A stretch of 64,000 nt of DNA from Novosphingobium sp. Chol11. Its GTDB lineage: Bacteria > Pseudomonadota > Alphaproteobacteria > Sphingomonadales > Sphingomonadaceae. Location: the NCBI RefSeq assembly GCF_900218065.1, contig NZ_OBMU01000001.1:1326625-1390624 (forward strand), written 5' to 3'. Positions within the stretch are counted from its first letter, which is position 1. Every line of letters begins with the position of its first letter. This document shows, piece after piece, positions 51,829-61,874 of this stretch. The position numbers were made by a program, and so were the translations under genes. The notes under the pieces were generated by a model, which did not search any database, was not told where the DNA came from, and saw nothing but the letters and a program-made list of their open reading frames with translations.

Positions 51829-53331
51829 TTAGGCAAGCGCCTTGCGGACCAGTTCATTGACGACCTGAGGATTTGCCTTGCCCTGCATGGCCTTCATCGT
51901 CTGACCGACGAAGAAGCCGAACAGCGCTTCCTTGCCCGCCCTGTACTGCTCGACCTTGTCACCATTATCAGCCAGCACCTTGGCGACCGCTGCTTCGATC
52001 GCGCCGGTGTCGCTGGTCTGCTTCAGGCCCTTTTCCTCGACGATCCGGGGCGCACACTCGCCGGTTTCGAGCATGATTTCGAACACCTGCTTGGCGATTG
52101 TTCCGCTGATCGTACCGTCGGCAACGAGGGCGAGCAGCTCCGCGCCCTCTTCCGGGCCGACGGGGCTATCTTCGAGGTTCTTGCCCAGACGATTGAGCGC
52201 ACCATAAAGCTCCGACAGCAGCCAGTTGGCGGAGGCCTTGGCGACTTCGCCCTCGCTCTTCTTCTGGATGCGCGCGCCTTCGGCGAGCAGTGCTTCGAAC
52301 CAGCGCGCCGTGTCGGCGTCAGCGGTCAGGGTTGCGGCATTATAGGCGGAAAGGCCCAGTTGCTCCTCATAACGGCGGCGCTTCGCGTCGGGCAGTTCGG
52401 GCAGCGACTGGCGGCATTCCTCCAGGAAGGCGTCGTCCAGCTCAAGCGGCAGCAAGTCGGGGTCCGGGAAATAGCGATAGTCATGCGCGTCTTCCTTCGA
52501 CCGCATGGACCGCGTTTCATTCTTGTCCGGATCGTACAGGCGGGTTTCCTGCACTACCTTGCCACCGGCCTCCAGCACATCGACCTGACGATTGGCCTCA
52601 TGCTCGACCACCGCCATAACGAAGCGGACCGAGTTCACATTCTTCGTCTCGGTACGGGTGCCGAATTCATGCCCCGGCTTGCGTACGGAGACATTGACGT
52701 CCGCACGCATCGAACCCTGATCCATATTGCCATCACAGGACCCGACATAGCGCAGGATCGTCCGCAGCTTCGACAGATAGGCTCCGGCCTCGGCAGGCGA
52801 GCGCATGTCGGGTTTCGACACGATTTCCATCAGCGCCACGCCAGAGCGGTTGAGGTCGACATAGGAGCGGGTCGGATGCTGATCATGCATCAACTTGCCC
52901 GCATCCTGCTCGACATGGATGCGTTCGATGCCGATCGTCTTCGTGCTGCTGTCGGGGTTCTTCTCGTCCAGCGTGATCTCGATCTGCCCCTCACCTACCA
53001 GCGGGTGATAAAGCTGGCTGATCTGATAGCCCTGCGGCAAGTCGGCGTAGAAATAGTTCTTGCGGTCGAAGCGCGACCATTTGTTGATTTTCGCGTCAAT
53101 GGCCATGCCGGTGCGTACCGCCTGACGGATACACTCCCGATTGGGTACGGGAAGCATGCCCGGCATCGCCGCGTCGACCAGGCTTACCTGAGTATTCGGC
53201 TCCGCACCGAAAGCGGTCGCCGCGCCGGAAAAGAGCTTCGCCTGGCTCGTCACCTGCGCATGGACTTCGAGGCCGATCACGACCTCCCACTCGCCGGTTG
53301 CGCCCTGAATGCGATAGGTTGATTCAGTCAT
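51829..53331 (-). CDS. gatB: aspartyl/glutamyl-tRNA(Asn/Gln) amidotransferase subunit B
   Basis: A 500-residue GatB, which phosphorylates and amidates Glu-tRNA(Gln) and Asp-tRNA(Asn) in the GatCAB complex. [23 protein letters not shown] at the N-terminus, then NREC and [16 protein letters not shown] are diagnostic; the C-terminal YqeY-like tail domain is present (VADNGDK-like [13 protein letters not shown]). Sphingomonads lacking GlnRS/AsnRS rely on this enzyme. gatB is separated from gatA by an intergenic inverted repeat (53360-53452). Confidence 0.97.
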   Translation of the reverse strand: MTESTYRIQGATGEWEVVIGLEVHAQVTSQAKLFSGAATAFGAEPNTQVSLVDAAMPGMLPVPNRECIRQAVRTGMAIDAKINKWSRFDRKNYFYADLPQGYQISQLYHPLVGEGQIEITLDEKNPDSSTKTIGIERIHVEQDAGKLMHDQHPTRSYVDLNRSGVALMEIVSKPDMRSPAEAGAYLSKLRTILRYVGSCDGNMDQGSMRADVNVSVRKPGHEFGTRTETKNVNSVRFVMAVVEHEANRQVDVLEAGGKVVQETRLYDPDKNETRSMRSKEDAHDYRYFPDPDLLPLELDDAFLEECRQSLPELPDAKRRRYEEQLGLSAYNAATLTADADTARWFEALLAEGARIQKKSEGEVAKASANWLLSELYGALNRLGKNLEDSPVGPEEGAELLALVADGTISGTIAKQVFEIMLETGECAPRIVEEKGLKQTSDTGAIEAAVAKVLADNGDKVEQYRAGKEALFGFFVGQTMKAMQGKANPQVVNELVRKALA

Positions 53332-53359
53332 TTTCTACACCGCCATCCCAGCGAATTTT

Positions 53360-53452
53360 TCATGTCGTCGTCCCAGCGGAGGCTGGGATCTTTCCAACTG
53401 TCGTGCCACGCCGCCTGAGATCCCAGCTTGCGCTGGGATGACGACGACATGA
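53360..53452. repeat. large dispersed inverted repeat between gatA and gatB
   Basis: The left arm TCATGTCGTCGTCCCAGCG (53360-53378) is nearly repeated in reverse as CGCTGGGATGACGACGACAT (53431-53450), a stem with a 3-base insertion. Inside, a GCTGGGATC/GATCCCAGC pair (53382-53390 and 53419-53427) makes a second stem. It has the same CCCAGC/GCTGGG word as the elements at 2981 and 63983. It abuts the gatA stop. Confidence 0.75.
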
Positions 53453-53454
53453 GC

Positions 53455-54939
53455 TTACCACCACTTCTCCGGCCGGGCGGTGAAGCCCGCGCGCTCTTCG
53501 ATAGCCAGGCCTGCGTTCAGCACGGTTTGTTCGTCGAGCGCTTTGCCGATGATCTGGAGCCCAAGCGGCAGCCCCTGCGCGTCCAGCCCGCCCGGAACTG
53601 CCATCGCCGGCAGCCCGGCCAAAGAAGCCGGCACGGTGAAGACGTCGTTCAAATACATGGCCAGCGGATCAGCCTGCTTCTCACCCAAGGCGAAGGAGGC
53701 GCTCGGTGCGGTCGGCGTCAGCAGCAGATCGCACTTTTCAAAAGCCTGCTCGAAGTCGCGCGCGATCAGCGCCCGAACCTTCTGCGCCTGCGTGTAATAG
53801 GCATCGTAGAAGCCCGCCGACAGCACATAGGTGCCGATCATGATGCGGCGCTTAACCTCTGGACCGAACCCGGCAGCGCGAGTGGCCGCATACATGTCCT
53901 GCAGCCCCGCGCCATCGGGCAGGTCGCGCTGGCCATAACGCACGCCGTCATAGCGGGCGAGGTTGGAGGAAGCCTCGGCAGGCGCGATGATATAGTAAGT
54001 CGGCAGCGCATATTTGCTATGCGGCAGCGACACTTCCACTATCTCGGCGCCCGCGTCCTTCAGCCATTCGATGCCGCGATCCCAAAGCGCCGCGATCTCT
54101 TCATTCAGGCCATCGGGGCGATATTCCTTGGGGATGCCGACCTTCTTGCCCTTGAGATCGCTCGAAAGATTAGCCTCCCACTGCGGCACGGCCAGATCGA
54201 GCGAGGTCGAATCCTTAGGATCGAAGCCCGCCATCGTTTCGAGCAGGATCGCATTGTCGCGCACCGTCCGCGCCATCGGCCCGGCCTGATCGAGCGAGCT
54301 TGCGAATGCCACGATGCCCCAGCGAGAGCAGCGGCCATAGGTCGGCTTGATGCCGCTGATGCCGGTGAAGGCGGCAGGCTGACGGATCGAGCCGCCCGTA
54401 TCGGTCCCCGTCGCTGCAGGGCAAAGCCGGGCCGCGACAGCAGAAGACGAGCCGCCCGAAGAGCCACCTGGGGCCAGCGCGGCATTGTCGCCGCCACTGC
54501 GCCGCCAGGGCGAGATCACATTGCCGAAATAGCTGGTTTCGTTGGACGATCCCATCGCGAACTGGTCAAGGTTGAGCTTGCCCAGCATGCCCGCGCCCGC
54601 ATCCCACAGCTTCTTCGAAACGGTGGACTCATAGGTCGGCTTGAAGCCTTCGAGCATGTGGCTCGCGGCCGTCGTCTGCACGCCTTCGGTGCAGAACAGG
54701 TCCTTCATGCCGATCGGTACGCCTGACAGCGGCTTCAGCGCTTCCCCCGCCGCTTTCGCCTTGTCAGCGGCGTCGGCCGCTTCCAGCGCCTTTTCCGGGG
54801 TCTCGACGATGAAGGCGTTCAGCGCCTTCGCGGCGGCGACATTGGCGTTGAATGCCTCCGCGACTTCACGCGCGGAAAAGTCACCAGAGCGAAAGCCGTC
54901 GCGGATTTCGGCGACCGTCAAATCTGTCAGATTGCTCAT
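53455..54939 (-). CDS. gatA: aspartyl/glutamyl-tRNA(Asn/Gln) amidotransferase subunit A
   Basis: A 494-residue amidase-signature enzyme that supplies ammonia from glutamine inside GatCAB. The Ser-cisSer-Lys triad: lysine in [15 protein letters not shown] and the serines in [31 protein letters not shown]. The start, ATG 54939, overlaps the gatC stop by 1 base, so the two are coupled. The repeat that follows separates it from gatB. Confidence 0.97.
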   Translation of the reverse strand: MSNLTDLTVAEIRDGFRSGDFSAREVAEAFNANVAAAKALNAFIVETPEKALEAADAADKAKAAGEALKPLSGVPIGMKDLFCTEGVQTTAASHMLEGFKPTYESTVSKKLWDAGAGMLGKLNLDQFAMGSSNETSYFGNVISPWRRSGGDNAALAPGGSSGGSSSAVAARLCPAATGTDTGGSIRQPAAFTGISGIKPTYGRCSRWGIVAFASSLDQAGPMARTVRDNAILLETMAGFDPKDSTSLDLAVPQWEANLSSDLKGKKVGIPKEYRPDGLNEEIAALWDRGIEWLKDAGAEIVEVSLPHSKYALPTYYIIAPAEASSNLARYDGVRYGQRDLPDGAGLQDMYAATRAAGFGPEVKRRIMIGTYVLSAGFYDAYYTQAQKVRALIARDFEQAFEKCDLLLTPTAPSASFALGEKQADPLAMYLNDVFTVPASLAGLPAMAVPGGLDAQGLPLGLQIIGKALDEQTVLNAGLAIEERAGFTARPEKWW

Positions 54940-55226
54940 TATTCAATCACCTTCGGCACCGCGAAGAAGCCATGTTCTGCCTGTGGCGCGTTGGCCAGCA
55001 CCCTGTCCCGGACATCGCCATCGGTCACGGCGTCGTCGCGCAGGCGCAGCTTGTTGGGGATGACGGCAGTCATCGGCTCCGCGCCGGCCACGTCCACCTC
55101 GCCCAATTGCTCCACCCAGCCGAGGATGTTGTTGAGTTCAGGCACCATGGCTTCGGCTTCGGCGTCAGTCACCGAAATGCGCGACAGGCTGGCGATCTTC
55201 TTTACGGTCTGAAGGTCTATCGACAT
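54939..55226 (-). CDS. gatC: aspartyl/glutamyl-tRNA(Asn/Gln) amidotransferase subunit C
   Basis: A 95-residue GatC, the small linker subunit that stabilises GatA in the amidotransferase complex. The sequence [20 protein letters not shown] and the [20 protein letters not shown] helix, then [20 protein letters not shown], match the family. It overlaps gatA by 1 base. The divergent DUF3089 gene starts 126 bases upstream. Confidence 0.96.
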   Translation of the reverse strand: MSIDLQTVKKIASLSRISVTDAEAEAMVPELNNILGWVEQLGEVDVAGAEPMTAVIPNKLRLRDDAVTDGDVRDRVLANAPQAEHGFFAVPKVIE

Positions 55227-55352
55227 GGCGCCGCCGCTACCACCCGCTCACGTCCGCTTCAAGTCCGCACTTGCGCGTGAGGATCGGCTGCGCCAGACAG
55301 GCGCCGCCCGACGCAGCCTATGGAGCCCTGCCGGCCGAAGGAGAGCAAAGCA

Positions 55353-56471
55353 TTGGCCCGCAAGTTCCTCTATGTCGTCGCCAGCCTGATCGTGCTGGTT
55401 CTCGCGGCGCTGCTGGTCTATCGCATCTGGGGCATGGAACTGATCCGCGCGGTGATGGTGCCGCGCGAGGCCTTCACTCCCATCGCTCCGCTCCCGGCGA
55501 ACGCCTATGAGGATGCGAAAATGTGGATATCCCGCCCGGATATCGGGCATGACAATCCCGCGTTGTGGAAACCGGCCGGGCAAAAGGATGAACCGATGCC
55601 GCAAAAGGCGGCGGTCTTTTTCATTCACCCCACGTCCTACATAACTGCTTTTAGCAGCGCGCACTGGAACATGCGGCTGGACGACAAGGATGCGTTGGCG
55701 ACCGCCCGCCGGTTCGTGCAAGCGCAGGCGAGCGCCTTCAATGCGGTCGGCAATGTCTGGGTGCCGCGCTACCGGCAGGCGAATTACGGCGCATTCCTCA
55801 CCGGCAAGCCCGCAGGTGAGCAGGCTTTGGCCGCCGCGCACAGAGACGTTTCCCAAGCTTTTGCCGCTTTCCTGAAGGCAAATCCGGCTGGTCCGATCAT
55901 TCTCGCAGGGCATAGCCAGGGTTCGCGCCATTTGCTCCAGCTGCTCCATGACCAAGTGGCAGGCAAGCCGGTGGCTTCCCGTGTCGCTGCGGTCTACGCA
56001 GTGGGCTGGCCCGTCTCTGTGGAGGCTGACTTGCCCGCCCTCGGCCTGCCCGCATGTGCGCGGAGCGATCAGGCGCGCTGCATCCTCAGCTGGCAAAGCT
56101 ATGCGGAGCCCGCTGATCCTTCGCCGATGATCGAGAGTTTTGAGCGCAAGGCCGGGTTCAACGGAAGGCCGCGCAAGGACACCCATATGCTCTGCACCAA
56201 TCCTATAACAGGCACCTTCAACGGGGCTGCTCCGGCCAGCGCCAATCAAGGAACGCTGGACAGCCGAGAGGAAGGAAAGCCTCCCCGTCTGCTCAAGGGC
56301 GTCGTACCGGCGCGGTGCGAGAGCAGCGGCATATTGATGATCGGTGAGCCGATCGACATGGGGCCTTTCACCCTCCCCGGCAATAATTACCATGTCTACG
56401 ACTATAGCCTCTTCTGGGGCGACGTGCGCGAAGACGCCCGCCGCCGCCTGGCGAATTTCGCAAAGTCGTGA
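55353..56471 (+). CDS. DUF3089 family hydrolase-like protein
   Basis: A DUF3089 protein, an alpha/beta-hydrolase-like family of unknown function. It is anchored by an N-terminal hydrophobic segment, [31 protein letters not shown] and [17 protein letters not shown] (a nucleophile elbow G-H-S-Q-G) are the catalytic candidates. The start is drawn at TTG 55353, with GGAG 9 bases upstream, because the protein then begins (M)[11 protein letters not shown] 55320 would add 11 residues. It ends in GTGA overlap with ruvX, so the two are translationally coupled. Confidence 0.85.
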   Translation: MARKFLYVVASLIVLVLAALLVYRIWGMELIRAVMVPREAFTPIAPLPANAYEDAKMWISRPDIGHDNPALWKPAGQKDEPMPQKAAVFFIHPTSYITAFSSAHWNMRLDDKDALATARRFVQAQASAFNAVGNVWVPRYRQANYGAFLTGKPAGEQALAAAHRDVSQAFAAFLKANPAGPIILAGHSQGSRHLLQLLHDQVAGKPVASRVAAVYAVGWPVSVEADLPALGLPACARSDQARCILSWQSYAEPADPSPMIESFERKAGFNGRPRKDTHMLCTNPITGTFNGAAPASANQGTLDSREEGKPPRLLKGVVPARCESSGILMIGEPIDMGPFTLPGNNYHVYDYSLFWGDVREDARRRLANFAKS

Positions 56472-56941
56472 GCGTGCTGCTTACCACCGATCGCGCGGCA
56501 TTTCGTGAGGCCCTGCCCCAAGGCGGGCGATTGCTCGGCATGGATGTCGGCACGAAGACGATTGGCCTCGCGCTTTGCGACGCTGGCTGGTCGATCGCCA
56601 GTCCGGCCCACACGGTTTCGCGCGGCAAATTCAGCAAGGACAAGATAGCGCTGGCTGCCTTCATCGACCAGCAGCAGGTGAAGGGTGTCGTCATCGGCCT
56701 TCCCCTCAACCTCGACGGCAGCGAAAGCCCGCGCAGCCAGGCCAGCCGCGCCTTTGCGCGCAACATCGCCGACTTGAGGCTGCCGATACTGCTGTGGGAC
56801 GAGCGATGGTCGACCCAGGCCGTCACCCGGACGCTGCTGGAGGCAGATGCAAGCCGGGCACGGCGCGGCGAACTGGTCGACAAGCTGGCTGCAAGCTACA
56901 TCCTGCAAGGCGCGATCGACGGATTGATGGCCGGTTTTTAA
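56468..56941 (+). CDS. ruvX: RuvX/YqgF family RNase-H-fold nuclease
   Basis: A 157-residue RuvX (YqgF) with an RNase H fold, implicated in 16S rRNA 5'-end processing. The [13 protein letters not shown] motif with the first Asp, [18 protein letters not shown], and [10 protein letters not shown] with the DE pair are present. GTG 56468 overlaps the DUF3089 stop by 4 bases. The stop overlaps the convergent MerR gene by 4 bases. Confidence 0.93.
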   Translation: MSVLLTTDRAAFREALPQGGRLLGMDVGTKTIGLALCDAGWSIASPAHTVSRGKFSKDKIALAAFIDQQQVKGVVIGLPLNLDGSESPRSQASRAFARNIADLRLPILLWDERWSTQAVTRTLLEADASRARRGELVDKLAASYILQGAIDGLMAGF

Positions 56942-57342
56942 CCCGGTCCGTCAAACGCGGAGATGATCGGGCATGGCCCATCGTCAGAGGCGTTGCATGC
57001 GCTCGAAAGCCTGCGGAGCGAGTCTCGTGCCGCTTGAAGTTCGGCTATCTTGCGGTCAAGCGCCGCCAGCCTCTCGGCCGCCAATTCCCTCGCCCGCTTT
57101 CGGTCCTGCCCCGCGTCCAGCTGCAAAAGCTCGCCGATCTGCTCCAATGTGAAGCCTGCCGCCTGCGCTGACCTGATGAACTTCAACCGGCGCACATCCT
57201 CATCTTCATAGCGCCTTATGCCGGACGTCGGACCGCGCGCGCCGCGCTCCGGCATCTCCAGCAAGCCGCGCCGTTGGTAAAAGCGCACCGTCTCGACGCC
57301 AACGCCGCCTGCGCGCGCCAGACCAGAAATCGTCATCGACAT
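56938..57342 (-). CDS. MerR family regulator
   Basis: A 134-residue MerR-family activator/repressor. The N-terminal winged helix is [25 protein letters not shown], and a coiled-coil dimer helix ends in [19 protein letters not shown]. Two cysteines (C-x7-C) sit where mercury MerR has C117 and C126 (C-x8-C), but the partner C82 is missing (ELLQLDAG), so it is not a full Hg(II) site. ATG 57342 has GGAG 6 bases upstream. It faces the glutaredoxin-MauE gene across a mer-like promoter and probably regulates it. Confidence 0.88.
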   Translation of the reverse strand: MSMTISGLARAGGVGVETVRFYQRRGLLEMPERGARGPTSGIRRYEDEDVRRLKFIRSAQAAGFTLEQIGELLQLDAGQDRKRARELAAERLAALDRKIAELQAARDSLRRLSSACNASDDGPCPIISAFDGPG

Positions 57343-57344
57343 GC

Positions 57345-57376
57345 TTGACTCCGGACCATGGTACGGAACCCATATG
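57345..57376 (+). promoter_or_regulatory. mer-like promoter/operator between MerR regulator and Grx-MauE gene
   Basis: TTGACT (57345-57350), then a 19-20 base spacer filled by CCGGACCATGGTACGG (57351-57366, a 16-bp dyad with one mismatched pair), then CATATG near 57371. The overlong spacer with a dyad between -35 and -10 is the hallmark of MerR-activated promoters, and TTGACTCCG...GTACGGAA resembles the mer operon operator closely. Confidence 0.75.
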
Positions 57377-57413
57377 GGATGGAGACCAAAACTCTCCAAG
57401 TGAAAGAGATGTC

Positions 57414-58175
57414 ATGAGCCCCAATGCCGCCACGGCCACCCACCCCCGAAAAGCAGTCCTCTATCGCATGGTGATGCCGGGCCACACCTGTCCCTACGGC
57501 CTGAAGGCGCGTTGGCTGCTGCGGCACAAGGGATATGAGGTGGAGGATCACTGGCTCACGAGCCGGGAGCAGACCGACGCCTTCAAACGCGAGCATGACG
57601 TCAAGACGACGCCCCAGATCTTCATCGAAGGCAAGCGGATCGGCGGCCATGACGACCTCCGGCGCTTTTTCGGCATGAAAGTCGCCAACCCATCAGATAC
57701 CAGCTATGTGCCCGTGATCGCCGTCTTTGCCGTGGGCGCCTTGCTGGCGCTCGCGGTAAGTTGGTTAACCGCGATGCCGCTGGTCAGCGTCATGACGGTG
57801 GAGAGCTTCATCGCGATCACCATGATGCTCGTCGCCATGCTGAAGCTTCAGGATGTCGACCGGTTCGCGACCATGTTCCTGAACTACGACCTGCTGGCCC
57901 GCCGCTATGTGCCATATGGCAAGGCCTATCCCTTCCTGGAGCTGGGTGCGGGCGTGCTGATGTTGACCGGCCTGTTCCATTGGCTTTCGATACCGGTAGC
58001 GCTGTTCATCGGCGGCATCGGCACGGTATCGGTTTTCAAGGCCGTCTATATCGACAAGCGCGAATTGAAATGCGCCTGCGTCGGCGGCAGCAGCAATGTG
58101 CCATTGGGTTTCGTGTCGCTCACCGAAAATCTGATGATGGTGGCGATGGCGTTGTGGATGCTGGCGCGCCTTTGA
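57414..58175 (+). CDS. glutaredoxin-MauE/DoxX-like membrane fusion
   Basis: A 253-residue fusion. Residues 12-85 are a glutaredoxin domain, AVLYRMVMPGHTCPYGLKA with a single active-site cysteine C26 (CPYG, monothiol type), the cis-Pro loop KTTPQIFI and GGHDDLRRFFG. From about 95, four or so hydrophobic segments form a MauE/DoxX-like membrane domain, ending with ELKCACVGGSSNVPLG, which holds a C-x-C pair like MauE. It may pass thiol reducing power across the membrane, but no target is known. The ATG 57414 is 69 bases from the promoter-like dyad. A MerR regulator is divergent. Confidence 0.85.
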   Translation: MSPNAATATHPRKAVLYRMVMPGHTCPYGLKARWLLRHKGYEVEDHWLTSREQTDAFKREHDVKTTPQIFIEGKRIGGHDDLRRFFGMKVANPSDTSYVPVIAVFAVGALLALAVSWLTAMPLVSVMTVESFIAITMMLVAMLKLQDVDRFATMFLNYDLLARRYVPYGKAYPFLELGAGVLMLTGLFHWLSIPVALFIGGIGTVSVFKAVYIDKRELKCACVGGSSNVPLGFVSLTENLMMVAMALWMLARL

Positions 58176-58202
58176 AGCTGGCGGCAAGCGGCGCGCGGAT
58201 CG

Positions 58203-59081
58203 TCAGGCTTCCACCCAATGGGCTGACGCAATGCCCTGAGCATAGAGCAGCACGGACAGGTCCCCATGGACGATTTCGGCATGCGCCGCCTCGCGGGTCT
58301 TGGGCTTGGCATGATAGGCGACGCCCAGTCCTGCTCCCTGGATCATCGGTATGTCGTTAGCACCATCACCTACCGCGAGCGTGAGCGTCCGGTCGATGCC
58401 TGCTGCTATCGCCGCCTCCAGTTCCTGCAGCTTCCGGGAAGCGTCGACGATCGGCAACGTCACCGTTCCGGCCAACGCGCCGTCGGCGATCTCGAGAACA
58501 TTGGCTACCGCGCGATCGAAGCCGATTTCCTCAGCAACGGGACCCGTGAAGCGGGTGAAGCCGCCAGAAACAAGCAGGGTTTGAGCCCCCCTCGCCTTCA
58601 TGGTGCGGACAAGGGCGCGCGCGCCGGGCATGATCTTGACCCGCTCCGCACGGCATTGATCGATCGCCTCATCCGCCAGCCCCTTCAGAAGCGCCACCCG
58701 CTCATGCAACGCGCCCGCAAAGTCCAGTTCGCCCCGCATCGCACGTTCGGTGATTTCGGCGATCTGGGGCTTGATCCCGGCATAGTCTGCGAGTTCATCG
58801 ATACATTCCACAGTGATCATGGTGGAATCCATGTCGGCAATCAGCAGCTTCTTCTCACGCCCTTCGGCAGGCTGAACGATCACGTCCACCTTGTCGCCAA
58901 TTCCGGTCAAAGCCGCGCGCGCGGCCACGGGATCGCTGCCGAAGAAGATGTCGGCAGCCTTGTCCTCGTCCAGCCACTTGATATCCACTGGCGCGCAACC
59001 CGCCGTGGCGAGCCGGGCGACGGCTTCCGCAATATCCTCCTGACTCAAGGCAGCACTTGCCACTAAGGTCGCGACGAACAT
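58203..59081 (-). CDS. serB: phosphoserine phosphatase
   Basis: A 292-residue HAD-superfamily enzyme, the last step of serine synthesis. After an ACT-like N-terminal domain, HAD motif I is [21 protein letters not shown]; motif II is [15 protein letters not shown], and motif [34 protein letters not shown] 59081, with an AGGAG Shine-Dalgarno sequence, is used; earlier in-frame starts have no support. This ATG overlaps the ATG of divergent miaA (CATG at 59079-59082). Confidence 0.95.
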   Translation of the reverse strand: MFVATLVASAALSQEDIAEAVARLATAGCAPVDIKWLDEDKAADIFFGSDPVAARAALTGIGDKVDVIVQPAEGREKKLLIADMDSTMITVECIDELADYAGIKPQIAEITERAMRGELDFAGALHERVALLKGLADEAIDQCRAERVKIMPGARALVRTMKARGAQTLLVSGGFTRFTGPVAEEIGFDRAVANVLEIADGALAGTVTLPIVDASRKLQELEAAIAAGIDRTLTLAVGDGANDIPMIQGAGLGVAYHAKPKTREAAHAEIVHGDLSVLLYAQGIASAHWVEA

Positions 59082-60024
59082 GGACACTCCTGAAACATCG
59101 AAGGGCGAATCCCGCCCGCGCGTCGCGCTTATTGCCGGACCTACCGCGAGCGGCAAGAGCGCGCTGGCGGTTCGGCTGGCTCAATCCGCCAATGGGATCG
59201 TCATCAATGCCGACGCCAGCCAGGTCTACGCCGATCTGCACATCCTGTCGGCGAGGCCAAGCGCCGAAGACATGGGGGGTGTGCCGCATCGCCTTTTTGG
59301 CCATATCGACGGAGCGGAAGCGTGCACCGCAGCCCGCTGGGCCGCTGAAGCCAGCATCGAAATCGACAAAGCGCATGCGAGAGGGCTCCTGCCGATCCTT
59401 GTGGGGGGCACCGGCCTTTATCTGCGCACGTTGCTCGACGGGATTGCGCCGGTCCCGGAGATCGATCCGGACATTCGCTCCTTCGTTCGCTCCATGGCCG
59501 TCGCCGATGCTCACGCCGCGCTGACGATCGAAGATCCGGCGGCTGCCGCACGGCTGGCACCGGCCGACAGCACAAGGGTTGCGCGCGCACTGGAAGTGGT
59601 GCGTTCGACGGGGAAACCGCTTGGCTTCTGGCAGCAGCAAAAGAGGGGAGGAATTGGGGAGCGCATTGATCTTTCTCCCCTTATCCTGCTGCCCCCGCGC
59701 GATTGGCTGATCGCGCGCTGCGACCGCAGGTTCGAGCAGATGGTGCATATAGGCGCGGTGCAGGAAGTCGAGGCCCTGCTTGCCCGCGACCTGTCCCCCG
59801 ACCTGCCGGTGATGCGCGCCATTGGAGTTCCTGAGATCAGGGGCTGGTTGCAGGGCGAGATTGACCGCGAGACCATGCTGGAGAAGGGACGTATCGCCAC
59901 TCGCCAGTACGCCAAACGCCAATATACCTGGTTTTCTCGCCAACCTCCGCCGACTTGGGCGATCGAACAGCGGAAGATTGATGACGAAATAGTCGAAGAA
60001 CTTGTAATAAAGTTGCTCATATAG
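59080..60024 (+). CDS. miaA: tRNA dimethylallyltransferase
   Basis: A 314-residue enzyme that adds a dimethylallyl group to A37 of tRNAs reading U-initial codons. The P-loop is [19 protein letters not shown], followed by [22 protein letters not shown] and the [14 protein letters not shown] block. The R-A-L-E-V motif ([17 protein letters not shown]) and the C-terminal [10 protein letters not shown] are present. Its start codon overlaps that of divergent serB, and its stop is 102 bases before ilvB, with a promoter-like sequence after it. Confidence 0.95.
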   Translation: MDTPETSKGESRPRVALIAGPTASGKSALAVRLAQSANGIVINADASQVYADLHILSARPSAEDMGGVPHRLFGHIDGAEACTAARWAAEASIEIDKAHARGLLPILVGGTGLYLRTLLDGIAPVPEIDPDIRSFVRSMAVADAHAALTIEDPAAAARLAPADSTRVARALEVVRSTGKPLGFWQQQKRGGIGERIDLSPLILLPPRDWLIARCDRRFEQMVHIGAVQEVEALLARDLSPDLPVMRAIGVPEIRGWLQGEIDRETMLEKGRIATRQYAKRQYTWFSRQPPPTWAIEQRKIDDEIVEELVIKLLI

Positions 60025-60027
60025 GTA

Positions 60028-60056
60028 TTGACTTGCCATTTTATGTCGAATAGAGG
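60028..60056 (+). promoter_or_regulatory. sigma70-like promoter for the ilv genes
   Basis: TTGACT (60028-60033), 17 bases, TAGAGG (60051-60056), about 70 bases before the ilvB start. The -35 is good and the -10 poor. A leader peptide or attenuator was not recognised. Confidence 0.4.
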
Positions 60057-60125
60057 CACCCACCTTGCCAATGCTCCTCTTGCAGGGCAGAGGGCGCAAC
60101 CTGCATCCAGTGGAAGGATTTCATC

Positions 60126-61874
60126 GTGGCCGAAAAGAGCGGCGCGGACATTTTGGTTGAGTGCCTGATCGACCTGGGGGTCGAAGTCGTGTTCGGTTAT
60201 CCGGGCGGCGCGGTGCTGCCCATTTATGACGCACTTTTTGACCATCCCAAGATCCGCCACGTCCTTGTTCGCCATGAACAGGGCGCGACGCATATGGCGG
60301 AAGGTTACGCCCGTTCCACCGGCAAGCCCGGCGTCGTGCTCGTCACCTCCGGCCCCGGCGCGACCAACGCCGTCACCGGCATCACGGACGCGCTGATGGA
60401 CTCCATCCCGATGATCGTCATCACCGGGCAGGTGCCGACGCAGTTGATCGGCACCGATGCGTTCCAGGAAGCGGACACGGTCGGCATCACGCGCCATTGT
60501 TCCAAGCACAATTATCTGGTTAAGGACCCGGCCAAGCTGGCGAGCGTAGTCCATGAGGCGTTCCATATCGCCACCACCGGTCGACCCGGTCCTGTCGTCG
60601 TGGACATCCCCAAGAACGTCCAGATCGCAACCGCGCCCTATGCCAAGCCGCTGGGTTTCGAACATGCGAGCTACAAGCCGCAGACGCAGGCTGATCCTTC
60701 GGCGATCGCACAAGCTGTCGAGATGCTGGCAAAGGCCGAGCGCCCGATCTTCTACACCGGCGGCGGCGTCATCAACTCCGGCACCAAGGCGTCCGCCCTG
60801 CTTCGTGAACTGGCGGAACTGACCGGCGCGCCCGTTACTTCGACCCTCATGGGCCTGGGCGCTTTCCCTGCTTCCTCGCCCCAATGGCTGGGCATGCTGG
60901 GCATGCACGGCACCTATGAAGCCAATTGGGCGATGAACAAGGCGGACCTGATCGTCTGCGTCGGCGCGCGCTTTGACGATCGCGTGACGGGCCGCCTCGA
61001 CGCCTTCGCGCCGAACAGCAAGAAAATCCACATCGACATCGACCGCAGCTCGATTAACAAGACGGTCGAGGTTGACCTCCCCATCGTCGCGGATGTGGGC
61101 AACGCGCTGACGGACATGATCACCGGCTGGAAGACGCATGGCCACAAGGCGGCGGACCTTTCCGAATGGTGGGCCCGGATCGAAGGCTGGCGTGCCCGCA
61201 ACAGCCTGGCCTATCCGGAAAGCCGTGAAGAGATCATGCCGCAGGAGGCGATCGCCGAACTCTACCGCGCTTCCAAGTCGGCCAAGGACGTCATCATCAC
61301 GACCGAAGTCGGCCAGCACCAGATGTGGGCGGCCCAGCATTTCGGCTTTGAAGCGCCCAACAAGTGGCTGACCTCTGGCGGCCTTGGCACCATGGGTTAT
61401 GGCTTCCCGGCCGCCATCGGCGCGCAGGTTGGCAATCCCGACAGCCTGGTGGTCTGCGTCGCGGGCGATGCCTCGATCCAGATGAACATCCAGGAAATGG
61501 GGACAGCGACACAATACCGGCTGCCGGTCAAGGTGCTCATCCTCAACAATGAATATATGGGCATGGTCCGCCAGTGGCAGGAACTGACCTATGAAAGCCG
61601 CTATTCCAACAGCTACTCGGACAGCCTGCCCGACTTCGTGAAGCTGGCCGAAGCCTACGGCTGGACCGGCATCCGCATCGAGGGGCCGCAGGAACTGGCG
61701 GCGGGCATCCGTCAGATGATCGACACGCCCGGCCCGGTGATCGTGGACTGCCGCGTAGCCAAGCTGTCCAACTGCTTCCCGATGATCCCGTCGGGCGCGG
61801 CGCATACCGACATGCTGCTCGATCCCAACCAGATCGCGGGTATCATGTCGGACGAGGCAAAGGCGCTGGTGTGA
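60126..61874 (+). CDS. ilvB: acetolactate synthase large subunit
   Basis: A 582-residue thiamine-diphosphate enzyme catalysing the first common step of valine, leucine and isoleucine synthesis. N-terminal GADILVECLIDLGVEVVFGYPGGAVLPIYDAL with the catalytic E in RHEQGATHMAEGYARSTGK; the ThDP motif is GDASIQMNIQEMGTATQYRL (G-D-x26-N) with LILNNEYMGMVRQWQ. It starts 102 bases after miaA and is followed by a 116-residue gene and ilvN. Start GTG 60126 (MAEKSGADILVE). Confidence 0.97.
   Translation: MAEKSGADILVECLIDLGVEVVFGYPGGAVLPIYDALFDHPKIRHVLVRHEQGATHMAEGYARSTGKPGVVLVTSGPGATNAVTGITDALMDSIPMIVITGQVPTQLIGTDAFQEADTVGITRHCSKHNYLVKDPAKLASVVHEAFHIATTGRPGPVVVDIPKNVQIATAPYAKPLGFEHASYKPQTQADPSAIAQAVEMLAKAERPIFYTGGGVINSGTKASALLRELAELTGAPVTSTLMGLGAFPASSPQWLGMLGMHGTYEANWAMNKADLIVCVGARFDDRVTGRLDAFAPNSKKIHIDIDRSSINKTVEVDLPIVADVGNALTDMITGWKTHGHKAADLSEWWARIEGWRARNSLAYPESREEIMPQEAIAELYRASKSAKDVIITTEVGQHQMWAAQHFGFEAPNKWLTSGGLGTMGYGFPAAIGAQVGNPDSLVVCVAGDASIQMNIQEMGTATQYRLPVKVLILNNEYMGMVRQWQELTYESRYSNSYSDSLPDFVKLAEAYGWTGIRIEGPQELAAGIRQMIDTPGPVIVDCRVAKLSNCFPMIPSGAAHTDMLLDPNQIAGIMSDEAKALV

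Noticed and set aside
53428..54726. Plus-strand open frame of over 400 codons opposite gatA
   Set aside because: Shadow of gatA; the translation is Arg/His-rich and begins inside the dispersed repeat.
59511..61805. Long minus-strand open frame opposite miaA and ilvB
   Set aside because: Antisense shadow of two well-identified genes with low-complexity His/Arg/Asp-rich translation and no ribosome site.
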